64,000 nt of DNA. Origin: Ruminococcaceae bacterium R-25 (GTDB lineage Bacteria; Bacillota; Clostridia; Saccharofermentanales; Saccharofermentanaceae). Location: contig QGFZ01000002.1 in NCBI GenBank assembly GCA_003149065.1, positions 682,001 through 746,000 of the forward strand, read 5' to 3'. The position numbers and the translations under genes are program-made. Each line of letters starts with the position of its first letter. Positions within the stretch are counted from its first letter, which is position 1. The notes below the pieces were generated by a model. That model had not been told where the DNA came from. It ran no database searches and worked only from the letters and a program-made list of their open reading frames with translations. This document shows positions 1-8,224 of this stretch, piece by piece.

Positions 1-236
1 TAGAAAATCACAGTGCTGAGCCACTGTTGAAGAACGATTTTCATATTTGAATGCATAGAGAGAAAATCCGTATGCGGGAAGCCATTATTTAATATATATT
101 CACCGGTCGGATACAGGAAATAAAAGTCGTTGTCTATAGTCCTGAATTGAAAAAAGGCGACAACAATGGGAAATAAGAGGATGATGGCTTTCAGCCATTT
201 GGGCAGTCTGTTTTTGACAAGTTGAGGTTCTATCAT
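1..236 (-). CDS. N-terminus of a multi-pass membrane protein (truncated by window edge)
   Basis: An uninterrupted minus-strand reading frame starts at ATG 236 and runs off the left edge (78 codons seen). A GGAG sits 7 nt before the start. The peptide begins MIEPQLVKNRLPKWLKAI, continues into a hydrophobic first segment (about residues 17-32), then reads DNDFYFLYPTGEYILNNGF and PHTDFLS. This pattern (acidic residue after TM1, an aromatic/TGEYIL block, then PHTD) resembles the first extracytoplasmic loop of GT-C-like or polyprenol-mannosyltransferase-like membrane proteins. That resemblance is inference from a fragment; only a membrane protein N-terminus is firmly supported. It is divergent from gapA. 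Confidence 0.6.
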   Translation of the reverse strand, partial: MIEPQLVKNRLPKWLKAIILLFPIVVAFFQFRTIDNDFYFLYPTGEYILNNGFPHTDFLSMHSNMKIVLQQWLSTVIF

Positions 237-467
237 ATCCTGGCTCCGGAGAATTATTAATAAAATTATAGCACGCTGATAATGAAGCAAAAATCGTTTG
301 AGGGAAAATGGGGGCAATATGCCATTTTTTAATTAAAATTTACATTCTAATGACAAAAATAATATGGAAAACCCCTACCCAGTGGAGTAGAATTCTTACG
401 GTGCAGATGAATTAGCACTAGTTAAAGTTTAATAATCCCGGTTAAGGGAATTTAGGAGGAATTCAAT
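237..467. other. Intergenic region between a truncated membrane protein gene and gapA
   Basis: AT-rich spacer with divergent starts at both ends. The gapA ribosome binding site AGGAGG is at 454-459, 8 nt before ATG 468. No promoter with both hexamers well matched was found. TTTACA near 340 followed by a weak ATATGG is a possibility only. Confidence 0.4.
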
Positions 468-1502
468 ATGGCAGTAAAAGTTGCGATTAACGGTTTCGGT
501 CGTATCGGTCGTCTTGCTTTCAGACAGATGTTCGGTGCTGAGGGTTATGAGATTGTAGCTATCAACGATCTTACAAAGCCTTCCATGCTCGCTCACCTTC
601 TCAAGTATGACACAGCTCAGGGCGGATATGCTGGTGTATTCGGCGAGAATAAGCACACAGTAACATCTGACGACGAAGCTAACACAATCACAGTTGACGG
701 CAAGTTGCTTAAGATCTACAAGGAACCCGATGCAAACAATTGTCCTTGGGGCGAGCTCGGTGTTGACGTAGTTCTCGAGTGCTCCGGTTTCTACACATCA
801 AAGGAAAAGGCACAGGCTCACATCAATGCTGGTGCTAAGAAGGTTGTTATCTCTGCTCCTGCAGGAAACGATCTCCCTACAATTGTTTACAACGTTAACC
901 ACACAACACTTACAGCTGATGATAAGATCATCTCTGCAGCTTCCTGCACAACAAACTGCCTTGCTCCTATGACAAAGGCTCTCAATGATTATGCAGCTAT
1001 CCAGAGCGGTATCATGACAACAGTTCACGCTTACACAGGCGACCAGATGATCCTTGACGGTCCTCAGAGAAAGGGTGACCTCCAGAGAGCAAGAGCTGGT
1101 GCTGCTAACATCGTACCTAACTCTACAGGCGCTGCTAAGGCTATCGGCCTTGTTATCCCTGAGCTCAACGGCAAGCTCATCGGTGCTGCTCAGAGAGTTC
1201 CTACATTCACAGGTTCTACAACAATCCTTCACGCTGTTGTTAAGGGTGATGTTACAGTTGATGGCATCAACGCTGCTATGAAGGCTGCTACAAACGAGTC
1301 TTTCGGCTACACAGAAGAGAAGCTCGTTTCTTCTGACATCGTTGGTATGAGATTCGGTTCACTCTTCGATGCTAACCAGACAATGGTTTCCAAGATGGAT
1401 GACGGCAACTCACTCGTTCAGGTTGTTGCTTGGTACGACAACGAGAATTCTTACACATCTCAGATGGTAAGAACAATCAAGTACTTCGCAGAGCTCGGCT
1501 AA
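468..1502 (+). CDS. gapA: Type I glyceraldehyde-3-phosphate dehydrogenase
   Basis: Cytosolic glycolytic enzyme converting glyceraldehyde-3-phosphate, NAD+ and phosphate to 1,3-bisphosphoglycerate. The 344-aa product has the normal family length. It shows the N-terminal Rossmann motif [16 protein letters not shown] (residues 8-23), the catalytic-cysteine block [13 protein letters not shown] (about residues 155-167), the HAYTGDQ segment that supplies the active-site His, and the C-terminal [12 protein letters not shown] block. The ATG is preceded by AGGAGG. The gene is flanked by its own terminator (1531-1558), so it is probably monocistronic and highly expressed. Codon use is strongly biased (Ala GCT, Thr ACA), as expected for an abundant protein. 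The NAD preference and catabolic direction are inferred from the family. Confidence 0.97.
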   Translation: MAVKVAINGFGRIGRLAFRQMFGAEGYEIVAINDLTKPSMLAHLLKYDTAQGGYAGVFGENKHTVTSDDEANTITVDGKLLKIYKEPDANNCPWGELGVDVVLECSGFYTSKEKAQAHINAGAKKVVISAPAGNDLPTIVYNVNHTTLTADDKIISAASCTTNCLAPMTKALNDYAAIQSGIMTTVHAYTGDQMILDGPQRKGDLQRARAGAANIVPNSTGAAKAIGLVIPELNGKLIGAAQRVPTFTGSTTILHAVVKGDVTVDGINAAMKAATNESFGYTEEKLVSSDIVGMRFGSLFDANQTMVSKMDDGNSLVQVVAWYDNENSYTSQMVRTIKYFAELG

Positions 1503-1530
1503 TAATTGGCTTTAAGAAATTGATTAAAAG

Positions 1531-1558
1531 AGGCTGTCCGGCGACGGGCAGCCTTTTT
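1531..1558 (+). terminator. Rho-independent terminator of gapA
   Basis: AGGCTGTCC (1531-1539) pairs with GGGCAGCCT (1546-1554), with one G-U pair and a 6-nt loop. It is followed by a T run, 28 bp after the gapA stop. Confidence 0.85.
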
Positions 1559-1638
1559 AGTTGGGAAGAGTTTTTGATGGGTAGCTTATTTGATGGGTTT
1601 CTTTTTCGATGGGCCGCCTTTTTCGCGAATGACTGAAA
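1559..1638. repeat. Short degenerate tandem repeats
   Basis: Three imperfect copies of a 16-18 bp unit containing T-rich sequence followed by GATGGG (near 1573, 1591 and 1608), between the gapA terminator and the large palindrome. No coding potential is credible here. Confidence 0.4.
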
Positions 1639-1749
1639 TTGACAGAAAACTGTACGAAAACAGCTCAAATTGTCAATAAAACCGTCAAAAAGGGCGTTAT
1701 TGACAATTTTATTGACGATTTTGGTCATTTCCGTACAGTTTTTTGTCAA
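1639..1749. repeat. Large nested intergenic palindrome (about 111 bp)
   Basis: Outer arms TTGACAGAAAACTGTACG (1639-1656) and its near-perfect inverse at 1732-1749 enclose inner arms around TTGTCAATAA (from 1669) and TTATTGACAA (ending 1706). The two halves align across almost the whole element, with a GC-richer centre near 1691-1696. It lies between the convergent gapA and metallophosphoesterase genes. Function unknown; transcription termination or DNA cruciform are options. Compare the elements at 6933 and 55784-55975. Confidence 0.75.
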
Positions 1750-1913
1750 ACGTTCTGTCACATGTTTATGGGGTAAAGCTTCGCTATCAAGATGGAAAAA
1801 TGTAAACCTTCAACCCGAGCTATATTGGTCTCGAAAAAAGCGTGGCCACGCGCTAATCACATTTATATTATTTATATAAGAAATATACGCGTGCGCGCGA
1901 GAGAAAAGACAAA

Positions 1914-2807
1914 TCAGAGATTAATCTCTACGACAGTTGCTTCAGGCGCAGAGAAGATCCTGAAGGGGAGGATGCCGCAGCCGACACCTCTTGATACGAA
2001 GACTTCGGTTCCGTTGATGTTGAAGTGCCCCTGGATGACGCCCATCTTAGGGAACTTGTCCTTTGTTCTTAATACGTTGAATTCAAATCTGAAGGGAAGC
2101 TTCATCTGACCGCCGTGAAAATGGCCTGAGAGCATGTAAGACGGCCTGGCATCAGGAGATAAGTGTAAGAATGCGTCAGGGTCGTGTGCTGCCAGAATGA
2201 TGGGATATTCGCTGCCGCAGGCGAGCTTTTCCTGCCAGACACGGTGGAGCTTTCCTGAATCAGGGACACCGGTAAGGTAAACCTTGGCGCCGCTCTTTCG
2301 CGATGAGAGTACAAAAGCCTTGGAATCGAGGCTTACAAAACCTGATTTTTCAGGCGCGTCGGTCAATCTGCAGTCGTGGTTTCCGGAGATACCGTAGAAG
2401 GGAATGCCGAGTTTTTTGCAGAACGCGCTCACTTCTGATAAGTATTTATAGCCCTTGGCTGCATTTTCGGGATATGTGATTATGTCACCTCCGAAGATGA
2501 CGGCATCGATCCCTGATGCCTCGTGAGCCCTTTTAATCGACTTGCAGAGGCGCTTGGAGGTTACAGGGCACCATTCTGTATGGATATCGGAGAAGAAGAA
2601 TAAGCGGAGATCAGGGGAGGCTTCAGAGCCATTGGGAACAAATGGGAGCTTTCTGACTGTCTCTTTGCTGATGTCACCGCCGGTTAATTCTGACCTGGTC
2701 ATGCTGACCCTGTCGTTAACAAGGAAGAACGGTTCAGCAAGACACCATAGGATATATAGCAGAATTAATGCTGCCAAAATCAGTAAAACCGCTAAAAAGA
2801 TATCCAT
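1914..2807 (-). CDS. Calcineurin-like metallophosphoesterase, membrane anchored
   Basis: 297 aa. An N-terminal transmembrane segment (about residues 4-22) anchors a metallophosphoesterase domain. The full dimetal motif set is visible in order: FSDIHTEW (DxH), FGGDIITYP (GD), GISGNHDC (GNHD), LAAHDPD and GHFHGGQ (GHxHGGQ). It resembles the YaeI/YkuE group of membrane-linked phosphodiesterases, some of which act on lipid-A-like or phospholipid substrates, so the substrate here is uncertain. The start (ATG 2807) precedes a hydrophobic N-terminus with no longer alternative. Transcribed convergently with gapA, with a palindrome between. Confidence 0.88.
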   Translation of the reverse strand: MDIFLAVLLILAALILLYILWCLAEPFFLVNDRVSMTRSELTGGDISKETVRKLPFVPNGSEASPDLRLFFFSDIHTEWCPVTSKRLCKSIKRAHEASGIDAVIFGGDIITYPENAAKGYKYLSEVSAFCKKLGIPFYGISGNHDCRLTDAPEKSGFVSLDSKAFVLSSRKSGAKVYLTGVPDSGKLHRVWQEKLACGSEYPIILAAHDPDAFLHLSPDARPSYMLSGHFHGGQMKLPFRFEFNVLRTKDKFPKMGVIQGHFNINGTEVFVSRGVGCGILPFRIFSAPEATVVEINL

Positions 2808-2862
2808 TATTCGGACAGTTCTCCTTTTTTCTTAATTATATAATATGCAGCGGCCAAACGTG

Positions 2863-2871
2863 TGTTATAAT
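2863..2871 (+). promoter_or_regulatory. Extended -10 promoter for the YdbC-like gene
   Basis: TGTTATAAT, an extended -10 (TGnTATAAT), lies about 40 bp upstream of ATG 2911. No good -35 hexamer is seen at the expected distance, which is tolerated for extended -10 promoters. Confidence 0.5.
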
Positions 2872-2910
2872 TCATACAATTACATATGTATTTTATAGGA
2901 GGAAATAAGG

Positions 2911-3153
2911 ATGCCTAAGACAGAAATCACATACGAGATCGTTCAGCAGATCGGTATTCTCAAGGAGAATAAGTCCGGTTGGCAGCGTGAGCTTAATATC
3001 GTTAAGTGGAATAACGGAAAGCCGAAGCTTGACATCCGTGATTGGGGCCCGAACCATGAGAAGGTAGGCAAGGGTATTTCTCTTGATTTCGAAGAATATA
3101 ATACTCTCAAGGCTTATCTTGAAGACGGCGACTTTACTTCTCTCGACGAGTAA
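2911..3153 (+). CDS. YdbC/PC4-family single-strand nucleic-acid-binding protein
   Basis: 80-aa protein matching the bacterial PC4 (transcriptional coactivator p15) family typified by lactococcal YdbC. Key blocks are GWQRELNIVKWN (about residues 23-34), KLDIRDW (41-47) and the HEKVGKGISL block (51-60). Family members bind single-stranded DNA with little sequence preference through a curved beta sheet and form dimers. A strong GGAGG is placed ahead of ATG 2911. It is apparently monocistronic with its own promoter. The role is inferred from the family; nothing around it narrows the process. Confidence 0.85.
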   Translation: MPKTEITYEIVQQIGILKENKSGWQRELNIVKWNNGKPKLDIRDWGPNHEKVGKGISLDFEEYNTLKAYLEDGDFTSLDE

Positions 3154-3216
3154 TTGACCTGAAGGTTAATTGTTTTGAATCTGATTAGGGCGCGTTATTA
3201 TGCGTCGTGATTTAAT

Positions 3217-3846
3217 ATGAGAAGCGAAGAACGAGCGGGTATTATTTCATTTTTAATGTTGTTTTTGTGGGGGACTCTGATTACAGAGCCCTTCCATATT
3301 TTTGCGCGCTTTATTGCGAGGGCTGTCCAGTATGCCTGTAAGGGAATAGGGATCAAAGGAATCGCTTTTTCACTTGTCTTGTATCTGATAGTGGTTTCCG
3401 TTGTGATCCTTATGCAGAAACTTGAGCCTACCAGACTGGGCAACTTTATTCCCTGTGCGATCTCGGTGGTTTTTATATCGATGCTTTTGGTAAAGACGTT
3501 CCTCAACCGTTCGATCGCGATAAGCGATGCTGTAAGCCTTGCAATTCCCGCAGCAATAGCACTGGCATTCTATATTTTAAAGTTCGAAAAGGGACTCAAG
3601 TGGTTTACGGATACCTATACCTATTCGCTTGCGGTAGCACTCATCAATTCGCTCATATTCGTCCCGATCTCCGGATTCGGCGGAGCTGCTTCAAAGTTCT
3701 TCTATATAACTAAATATAACGATCTGGATATTACATCGGCTTTCGCGGGGCTTGCAGGGATCCCTGAATTGGTATGGGGATTGTTCCTTGCAGCCTTTGC
3801 CATACTTCCGATGATCTACCTTGCTACTATCGGCAGGAGGAAATGA
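3217..3846 (+). CDS. Hypothetical multi-pass membrane protein
   Basis: 209 aa, mostly hydrophobic, with about five or six predicted membrane segments (roughly residues 8-28, 48-66, 75-95, 103-120, 136-152 and 184-205). No catalytic or transporter motif is recognised. The ribosome binding site at ATG 3217 is weak. The stop (3844-3846) lies 1 bp before the ligA start and the ligA AGGAGG lies inside its 3' end, so it is probably the first gene of the ligA operon. Function unknown. Confidence 0.7.
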   Translation: MRSEERAGIISFLMLFLWGTLITEPFHIFARFIARAVQYACKGIGIKGIAFSLVLYLIVVSVVILMQKLEPTRLGNFIPCAISVVFISMLLVKTFLNRSIAISDAVSLAIPAAIALAFYILKFEKGLKWFTDTYTYSLAVALINSLIFVPISGFGGAASKFFYITKYNDLDITSAFAGLAGIPELVWGLFLAAFAILPMIYLATIGRRK

Positions 3847-3847
3847 T

Positions 3848-5887
3848 ATGGAACAGTTAGATATGTTTTCCGGTTTGATTCAGGAAGATCCCGAGCGTGA
3901 AGAGTATCTGGGACTTGTAAAGAAGCTCAATTATTTTGCTGAGCTTTACTATTCAAAGGACGAGCCGGAGATATCTGACTACGAATACGATTCCATGAAT
4001 AACAGGCTTAAGCAGATCGAAAAGGAGCATCCCGACTGGATCGTTCCTGATTCTCCTTCTGTAAGAGTCGGATGGAAAGCTGAAAAGGGCGTATTGGTAA
4101 AACATAATGTTCCGATGCTTTCTTTGCAGGATGTTTTCGAAAAAGAAGACGTATATGAATTCGTAAATTCAATTAGATCCGAATTCGGCGACGAAGCTGA
4201 ATTCCTGGTAGAGACCAAGATCGACGGTTTGTCTATGGCACTCCGTTATGAAAACGGTGAGCTGAAGCTCGCTGTTACCAGAGGCGATGGCATCACAGAA
4301 GGCGAAGATGTCACGATGAATGCCAAGCAGATCCCTGATGTTGTAAGGCAGCTCAAAGAGCCTGTTCCTTATATCGAGATCAGAGGCGAGGTCTATATGA
4401 CAAGAAAGGCTTTTGAGGCCGTTAACACAAAAGCCGAAGAGGAAGGAACCAAGCCTTTCGCTAATCCCAGGAACTGCGCTGCAGGAACATTAAGACAGAT
4501 AGATACTAGAATAACAAAGGAAAGAGGATTATCTCTTTTCATCTTCAATGTTCAGGAAACAAGGGGTGTTACTTTTAACACGCATCTCGAAGGCTATGAA
4601 TACTTGAAGAGAAACGGAGTAAAGGTCATCGAGAACTGCTTCAAGTGTAAGACTGCCGACGAGGTCTGGGACGCAATCCAGAAGATCGGCGAGATGAGAA
4701 ATGACCTTGAGTATGACATCGATGGCGCGGTAGTAAAACTCAATAATCTTTCAGAGCGTTCGAAGCTCGGCAATACGATCAAGTTCCCCAGATGGGCGAT
4801 TGCTTATAAGTATCCGCCGGAAGAAAAAGAGACGCGCCTTTTAGATGTAGAAGTCAACACGGGAAGGACCGGAAGGGTTACTCCTGTTGCTATATTTGAA
4901 CCCATCAGCCTTTGCGGAACCATGGTATCCCGTGCGACACTCCATAACCAGGATTTTATAGATCAGTTGGGACTCGGCATAGGTGATACCATCCTCGTAT
5001 ACAAATCAGGCGAGATCATCCCCAAAGTCAAGGAAGTAAATGTTAATAAGAGACCTGCTGACTGGAAGCCTTACAAGATGCCTGACAGCTGCCCTGTCTG
5101 CGGACATAAGCTCGCCAGGGAAGAAGGCGGCGTTGACCTTAAGTGCGTTAATCTCATGTGTCCGGGAACTCTTGTAAACCGCATTGTCAATTTCGTATCC
5201 CGCGACTGCATGGATATCAAGGGCTTCGGCACGGAATACATAAGAAAACTTACAGAGGGCGGATATATAAAAGATATTGCCGATGTTTTCGAACTCTGTA
5301 ACAAGAGAGAAGAGCTCATAGAGAAAAAGGTGTTGGGCCTTGAAAAGAATACCGATAAGCTTCTTTCTGCGATAGAAGATGCTAAATCCCAGACTCCTGC
5401 AGACAAGGTCCTTGCAGGACTCGGAATTCCCGGTGTAGGCAAAGCAACTGCAAAGGAACTCATCAGAACATTCGGATCGATCGATGCAATCGAAGATGCA
5501 GACAAGGATTCACTTGTCGCAGTCCAGGATATCGGTGAGATATCTGCTGAAGGAATTTACAATTTCTTTAATGACGAAGGCAACAGGGCTTTATTGAAGC
5601 GCTTAAAGGAACTGGGACTCACTTTCGCAAAAGCGGAAGCAGAGAATGCGGGATCTGCTTTGGCGGGACTTACATTCTGCATCACGGGAACACTCGAAGG
5701 GATGAGCAGGAGTGACGCTGAGAACCTCATTGAGAGCAATGGCGGAAAGCCTGTATCTTCTGTATCGAAGAAGACATCTTATCTTCTCATGGGTGCAGAC
5801 GCAGGTTCAAAGGAGCGCAAGGCCAGAGAACTTGGTGTTCCGATTATAAGTCTGGATGAATTAAAGGACATGATCGCCAAAGGATAA
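3848..5887 (+). CDS. ligA: NAD-dependent DNA ligase
   Basis: 679-aa LigA, which seals nicks in DNA using NAD+ in replication and repair. Domain order is complete. An N-terminal Ia domain (YYSKDEPEISDYEYD) is followed by the adenylation domain with the AMP-accepting lysine in VETKIDGLS. Next come the OB fold, a zinc finger (CPVCGHKL ... CVNLMCPG), helix-hairpin-helix repeats (GLGIPGVGKATAKEL) and a C-terminal BRCT domain (GLTFCITGTLEGMSR). The ATG at 3848 is preferred over the upstream in-frame ATG at 3821, because an AGGAGG (3836-3841) is correctly spaced for it and the domain alignment begins there. It is followed by the cyclo-ligase after 4 nt, so co-transcription is likely. Confidence 0.97.
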   Translation: MEQLDMFSGLIQEDPEREEYLGLVKKLNYFAELYYSKDEPEISDYEYDSMNNRLKQIEKEHPDWIVPDSPSVRVGWKAEKGVLVKHNVPMLSLQDVFEKEDVYEFVNSIRSEFGDEAEFLVETKIDGLSMALRYENGELKLAVTRGDGITEGEDVTMNAKQIPDVVRQLKEPVPYIEIRGEVYMTRKAFEAVNTKAEEEGTKPFANPRNCAAGTLRQIDTRITKERGLSLFIFNVQETRGVTFNTHLEGYEYLKRNGVKVIENCFKCKTADEVWDAIQKIGEMRNDLEYDIDGAVVKLNNLSERSKLGNTIKFPRWAIAYKYPPEEKETRLLDVEVNTGRTGRVTPVAIFEPISLCGTMVSRATLHNQDFIDQLGLGIGDTILVYKSGEIIPKVKEVNVNKRPADWKPYKMPDSCPVCGHKLAREEGGVDLKCVNLMCPGTLVNRIVNFVSRDCMDIKGFGTEYIRKLTEGGYIKDIADVFELCNKREELIEKKVLGLEKNTDKLLSAIEDAKSQTPADKVLAGLGIPGVGKATAKELIRTFGSIDAIEDADKDSLVAVQDIGEISAEGIYNFFNDEGNRALLKRLKELGLTFAKAEAENAGSALAGLTFCITGTLEGMSRSDAENLIESNGGKPVSSVSKKTSYLLMGADAGSKERKARELGVPIISLDELKDMIAKG

Positions 5888-5891
5888 TGCC

Positions 5892-6491
5892 ATGAATATT
5901 GATGAAGAAAAAGCCAAGATCAGAAAAGAAATCAGGAGGAGAAGAAGAGAATTATCTTCCAAGGTCTTATCTGAGACAGACAGATCGATCCCGGATTTCA
6001 TTTCCGCAATAGATGACGATGAACTTAAGTCCAAGCTTAAGAAGGCTAAAAGGATAGCTCTTTACAGAGCTTTTGACGGTGAAGTTCCCGTTGATTCCCT
6101 TGCAGAATTCTTTATGGCAAAGGGTATTATTTGCTGCTTCCCGAGAGTTGTTGGCAATGAGATGGTCTTTATGGACTGCGAGAGCCTTAAAGATGATGAA
6201 TTCGATATATCGGAGTTAGGAATAAAAGAACCCAAGGCAGTTAAGCCTTCTGTTGACCCCAAAGACATTGATGTTGTCGTGCTCCCGGCGCTTGCTTATA
6301 ATGAGGAAGGTACAAGACTTGGTGCCGGAGGCGGTTATTATGACCGCTATTTTGGTAGGCTTGGTTCTTCGAGGCCATATCTTTTGGGAATATGCTATGA
6401 GTTCCAGATATGTTCTAATGTGCCTTCGAATGATAAGGATATCAGTGCTGATTTTATAGCGGTGATACCTGAAGAAGAATATACGGAGTAA
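5892..6491 (+). CDS. 5-formyltetrahydrofolate cyclo-ligase
   Basis: 199 aa. The enzyme converts 5-formyl-THF to 5,10-methenyl-THF with ATP, recycling a dead-end folate. The conserved C-terminal signature RLGAGGGYYDRYFG (about residues 139-152) and the N-terminal basic stretch KIRKEIRRRRREL fit the MTHFS/YgfA family, and length is typical. The start lies 4 nt after the ligA stop with AAAGGA as ribosome binding site, so it is translationally linked to ligA. Cytosolic. Confidence 0.92.
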   Translation: MNIDEEKAKIRKEIRRRRRELSSKVLSETDRSIPDFISAIDDDELKSKLKKAKRIALYRAFDGEVPVDSLAEFFMAKGIICCFPRVVGNEMVFMDCESLKDDEFDISELGIKEPKAVKPSVDPKDIDVVVLPALAYNEEGTRLGAGGGYYDRYFGRLGSSRPYLLGICYEFQICSNVPSNDKDISADFIAVIPEEEYTE

Positions 6492-6499
6492 TAAACGGC

Positions 6500-6934
6500 A
6501 TGCGTTACTTTATTGTGAATCTGGCAATGCATATAGTGATCACGTGCGGGTTTGTCCTGTTTACCTGTATGGCTGCGCAGCACAATAAGAGGAAGAAGAC
6601 CAAGTTTGTTGTTTTTTATTTCCTGCCTATAGTTTTTGCCCTTATATCAGTTCTTTATATAGTCCTTTATACGGCACCGAGACTCATGGATGTCAACAGC
6701 CTGATCAACAGCAACTACTATTACAATTCAGGTACCGTCGAAAAGATCGGCTTCATGAAGAATTATTTTGTCATCGAAGGAAAGCACTATTATCTGAATC
6801 CAATGCGCAATAATCTGAAGGAAGGCGATTCGATAAGAGTTAAGCACACACTTTATTCCAACTTTACGGTCGAGGTTACAATGATCGACGATGAGGACCT
6901 CGTAGAGAACGCAAACGCTTCAAACGACACTTAA
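6500..6934 (+). CDS. Hypothetical membrane protein with a C-terminal soluble domain
   Basis: 144 aa. Two membrane segments (about residues 5-24 and 32-54) are followed by a small extracytoplasmic or cytoplasmic domain containing VEKIGFMKNYFVIEGKHYY and KEGDSIRVKHTLYS. That layout recalls DUF3592-like beta domains, but the match is weak. GGAG precedes ATG 6500, which lies 8 nt after the cyclo-ligase stop, so it is the last gene of the ligA operon. It ends just before a perfect terminator palindrome. Function unknown. Confidence 0.7.
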   Translation: MRYFIVNLAMHIVITCGFVLFTCMAAQHNKRKKTKFVVFYFLPIVFALISVLYIVLYTAPRLMDVNSLINSNYYYNSGTVEKIGFMKNYFVIEGKHYYLNPMRNNLKEGDSIRVKHTLYSNFTVEVTMIDDEDLVENANASNDT

Positions 6935-6958
6935 AAATTGAGACCAGTCTCAATTTTT
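6933..6958. terminator. Perfect 12-bp palindrome, probable terminator
   Basis: AAAAATTGAGAC (6933-6944) pairs perfectly with GTCTCAATTTTT (6947-6958) around a 2-nt centre, starting inside the stop codon of the preceding gene. A third inverted half (AAAAAGTCTCATTTT) follows immediately. Transcribed either way it gives a U-ended hairpin. Confidence 0.7.
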
Positions 6959-7072
6959 GCCAAAAAGTCTCATTTTAGGCCCGTTTTTTTCATTTCTGAG
7001 CAACTTACCCCCACAAAGCCATTTTTAGGTCGTAAACTGTCCTTAACACAGAAAAGAGGAGGTAGACGACAT

Positions 7073-7612
7073 ATGATAAGCACGGCAATCAGAAGAGGCA
7101 AAGTGGAGATGGCTGTAGTGTGCAGTGACTTAAGCCTGCTCGAAAACATTAATTCTTTACTTAGCGAAAACGGTTTTATTTCATTTGAGGATGAACAGGG
7201 CGTTCTGCATTACATAGTGGATGGCAGAAATAACAGAGGCGAGATCGCCGGCAAGGTGACGTCATTAGGTTCAGGTAAAAAGACAGGGCAGGGTAAGGAA
7301 GAAGCATACCTTGATCTGTGCGTTAAATCTGTCTTAAGAGAGTATGGATTCGATCTGTCACTTATCGGCACAATGATATTGTACAGAGTGCTTTTTGAAG
7401 CCTATACAAAATCCATTCCTCTGCCTACTACGATGAAGTCTATCTACTGTGAAGCCGGGAAGGAATATGACCTGTCCATTGAACAGTGCGAACGCAATGT
7501 AAGATATGCGATCTCTAAAAGCTGCCTTAAGGATATGAGGAGCAGATCTGCCTTAAGATGCATAGAGGGCAGGATCGAAAGGCGCTTAGGCTACAGGGAT
7601 CCGCTGGAATAA
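7073..7612 (+). CDS. Spo0A C-terminal-domain protein without receiver domain
   Basis: 179 aa from ATG 7073, chosen because GAGGAGG lies directly upstream and the extended upstream frame crosses the palindrome region. The second half (VLREYGFDLSLIGTMILY, then YDLSIEQCERNVRYAISKSC) matches the architecture of the sporulation factor Spo0A C-terminal DNA-binding domain (a hydrophobic helix after an LxExG-like start, then VERxxRHAI-like recognition helix). The N-terminal 70 residues have none of the receiver-domain Asp/Lys landmarks, so phosphorylation control as in Spo0A is not evident. Likely a DNA-binding regulator; target unknown. Confidence 0.75.
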   Translation: MISTAIRRGKVEMAVVCSDLSLLENINSLLSENGFISFEDEQGVLHYIVDGRNNRGEIAGKVTSLGSGKKTGQGKEEAYLDLCVKSVLREYGFDLSLIGTMILYRVLFEAYTKSIPLPTTMKSIYCEAGKEYDLSIEQCERNVRYAISKSCLKDMRSRSALRCIEGRIERRLGYRDPLE

Positions 7613-7614
7613 AA

Positions 7615-7638
7615 AAGGCTCCGTGAATACGGAGCCTT
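7615..7638 (-). terminator. Terminator of the HU gene
   Basis: AAGGCTCCGT pairs with ACGGAGCCTT around a GAAT loop. Read on the minus strand it ends in a run of six T, 25 bp after the hup stop codon. Confidence 0.85.
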
Positions 7639-7662
7639 AAGGAATTCAGATATATATAAGAA

Positions 7663-7956
7663 TTACTTCTTCTTACCCTTCTTAGCGTTAACCTTATCCT
7701 TGAGAGACTTTCCTGCCTTGAATGTAGGAACTGTAGATGCTGCGATCTTGATCTTATCGCCTGTAGCAGGATTGCGGCCGCTTCTTGCAGCGAGCTTCTT
7801 TGTCTTGAATGTACCGAAGCCAACGAGAACGACCTTGTCATTCTTTACGAGAGCACCTTCAATAGCACCGAGGGTAGCCTTGAGAGCTGCTTCTGCATCC
7901 TTCTTGCTGAGGCCAGCATCTTTTGCGATCTTGTCAATAAGCTGTGACTTGTTCAT
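7663..7956 (-). CDS. hup: HU-family DNA-binding protein
   Basis: 97-aa nucleoid protein that bends and compacts DNA as a dimer. The canonical features are the N-terminal [22 protein letters not shown] helix pair, the core GFGTF (about residues 46-50), the arm [12 protein letters not shown] (proline-tipped intercalating arm) and the C-terminal [15 protein letters not shown]. An extra basic C-terminal tail (AKKGKKK) is slightly longer than the 90-92 aa norm. AGGAGG precedes the start, and a good sigma-A promoter and terminator flank it, so it is monocistronic. Confidence 0.95.
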   Translation of the reverse strand: MNKSQLIDKIAKDAGLSKKDAEAALKATLGAIEGALVKNDKVVLVGFGTFKTKKLAARSGRNPATGDKIKIAASTVPTFKAGKSLKDKVNAKKGKKK

Positions 7957-8008
7957 GTGGTTTCCTCCTGTATTAGCCGCTGAAAAGGCTTAATTTTATA
8001 GTAATTTC

Positions 8009-8037
8009 ATTATTGAATTAAGTAAAAAAGAAGTCAA
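8009..8037 (-). promoter_or_regulatory. Sigma-A promoter of the HU gene
   Basis: On the minus strand TTGACT (8037-8032), a 17-bp spacer, and AATAAT (8014-8009), about 55 bp upstream of the hup start. Confidence 0.7.
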
Positions 8038-8224
8038 TAGCTTTTAAGCGAAAATAACAAAAATGTTTGAATAGTTTTGATAATCAAAATAATTGGCGGA
8101 CAGTTTTTGCGGAATAACTTAATGAATAAGAGGGCAATAGTTAATAAATATCGCATTGATACAAGATTTATTTGACCTGATAGTGTATGATTGTGGTGCA
8201 AAAAACCAATTGGAGGATATATAT

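Noticed and set aside
410-425. TTAGCACT half-site resembling a CIRCE element upstream of gapA
   Set aside because: The inverted second half (GAGTGCTAA type) is missing, and gapA is not a usual HrcA target.
798-1281. Long frames overlapping gapA on other frames
   Set aside because: By-products of strong codon bias in gapA; no starts with ribosome binding sites.
1639-1749. IS terminal inverted repeats or a MITE
   Set aside because: No transposase, no target-site duplication visible, and the arms pair through the centre rather than flanking cargo.
3821-3847. Upstream ATG for ligA
   Set aside because: It lies inside the preceding gene without a ribosome binding site, while ATG 3848 has AGGAGG at the correct distance.
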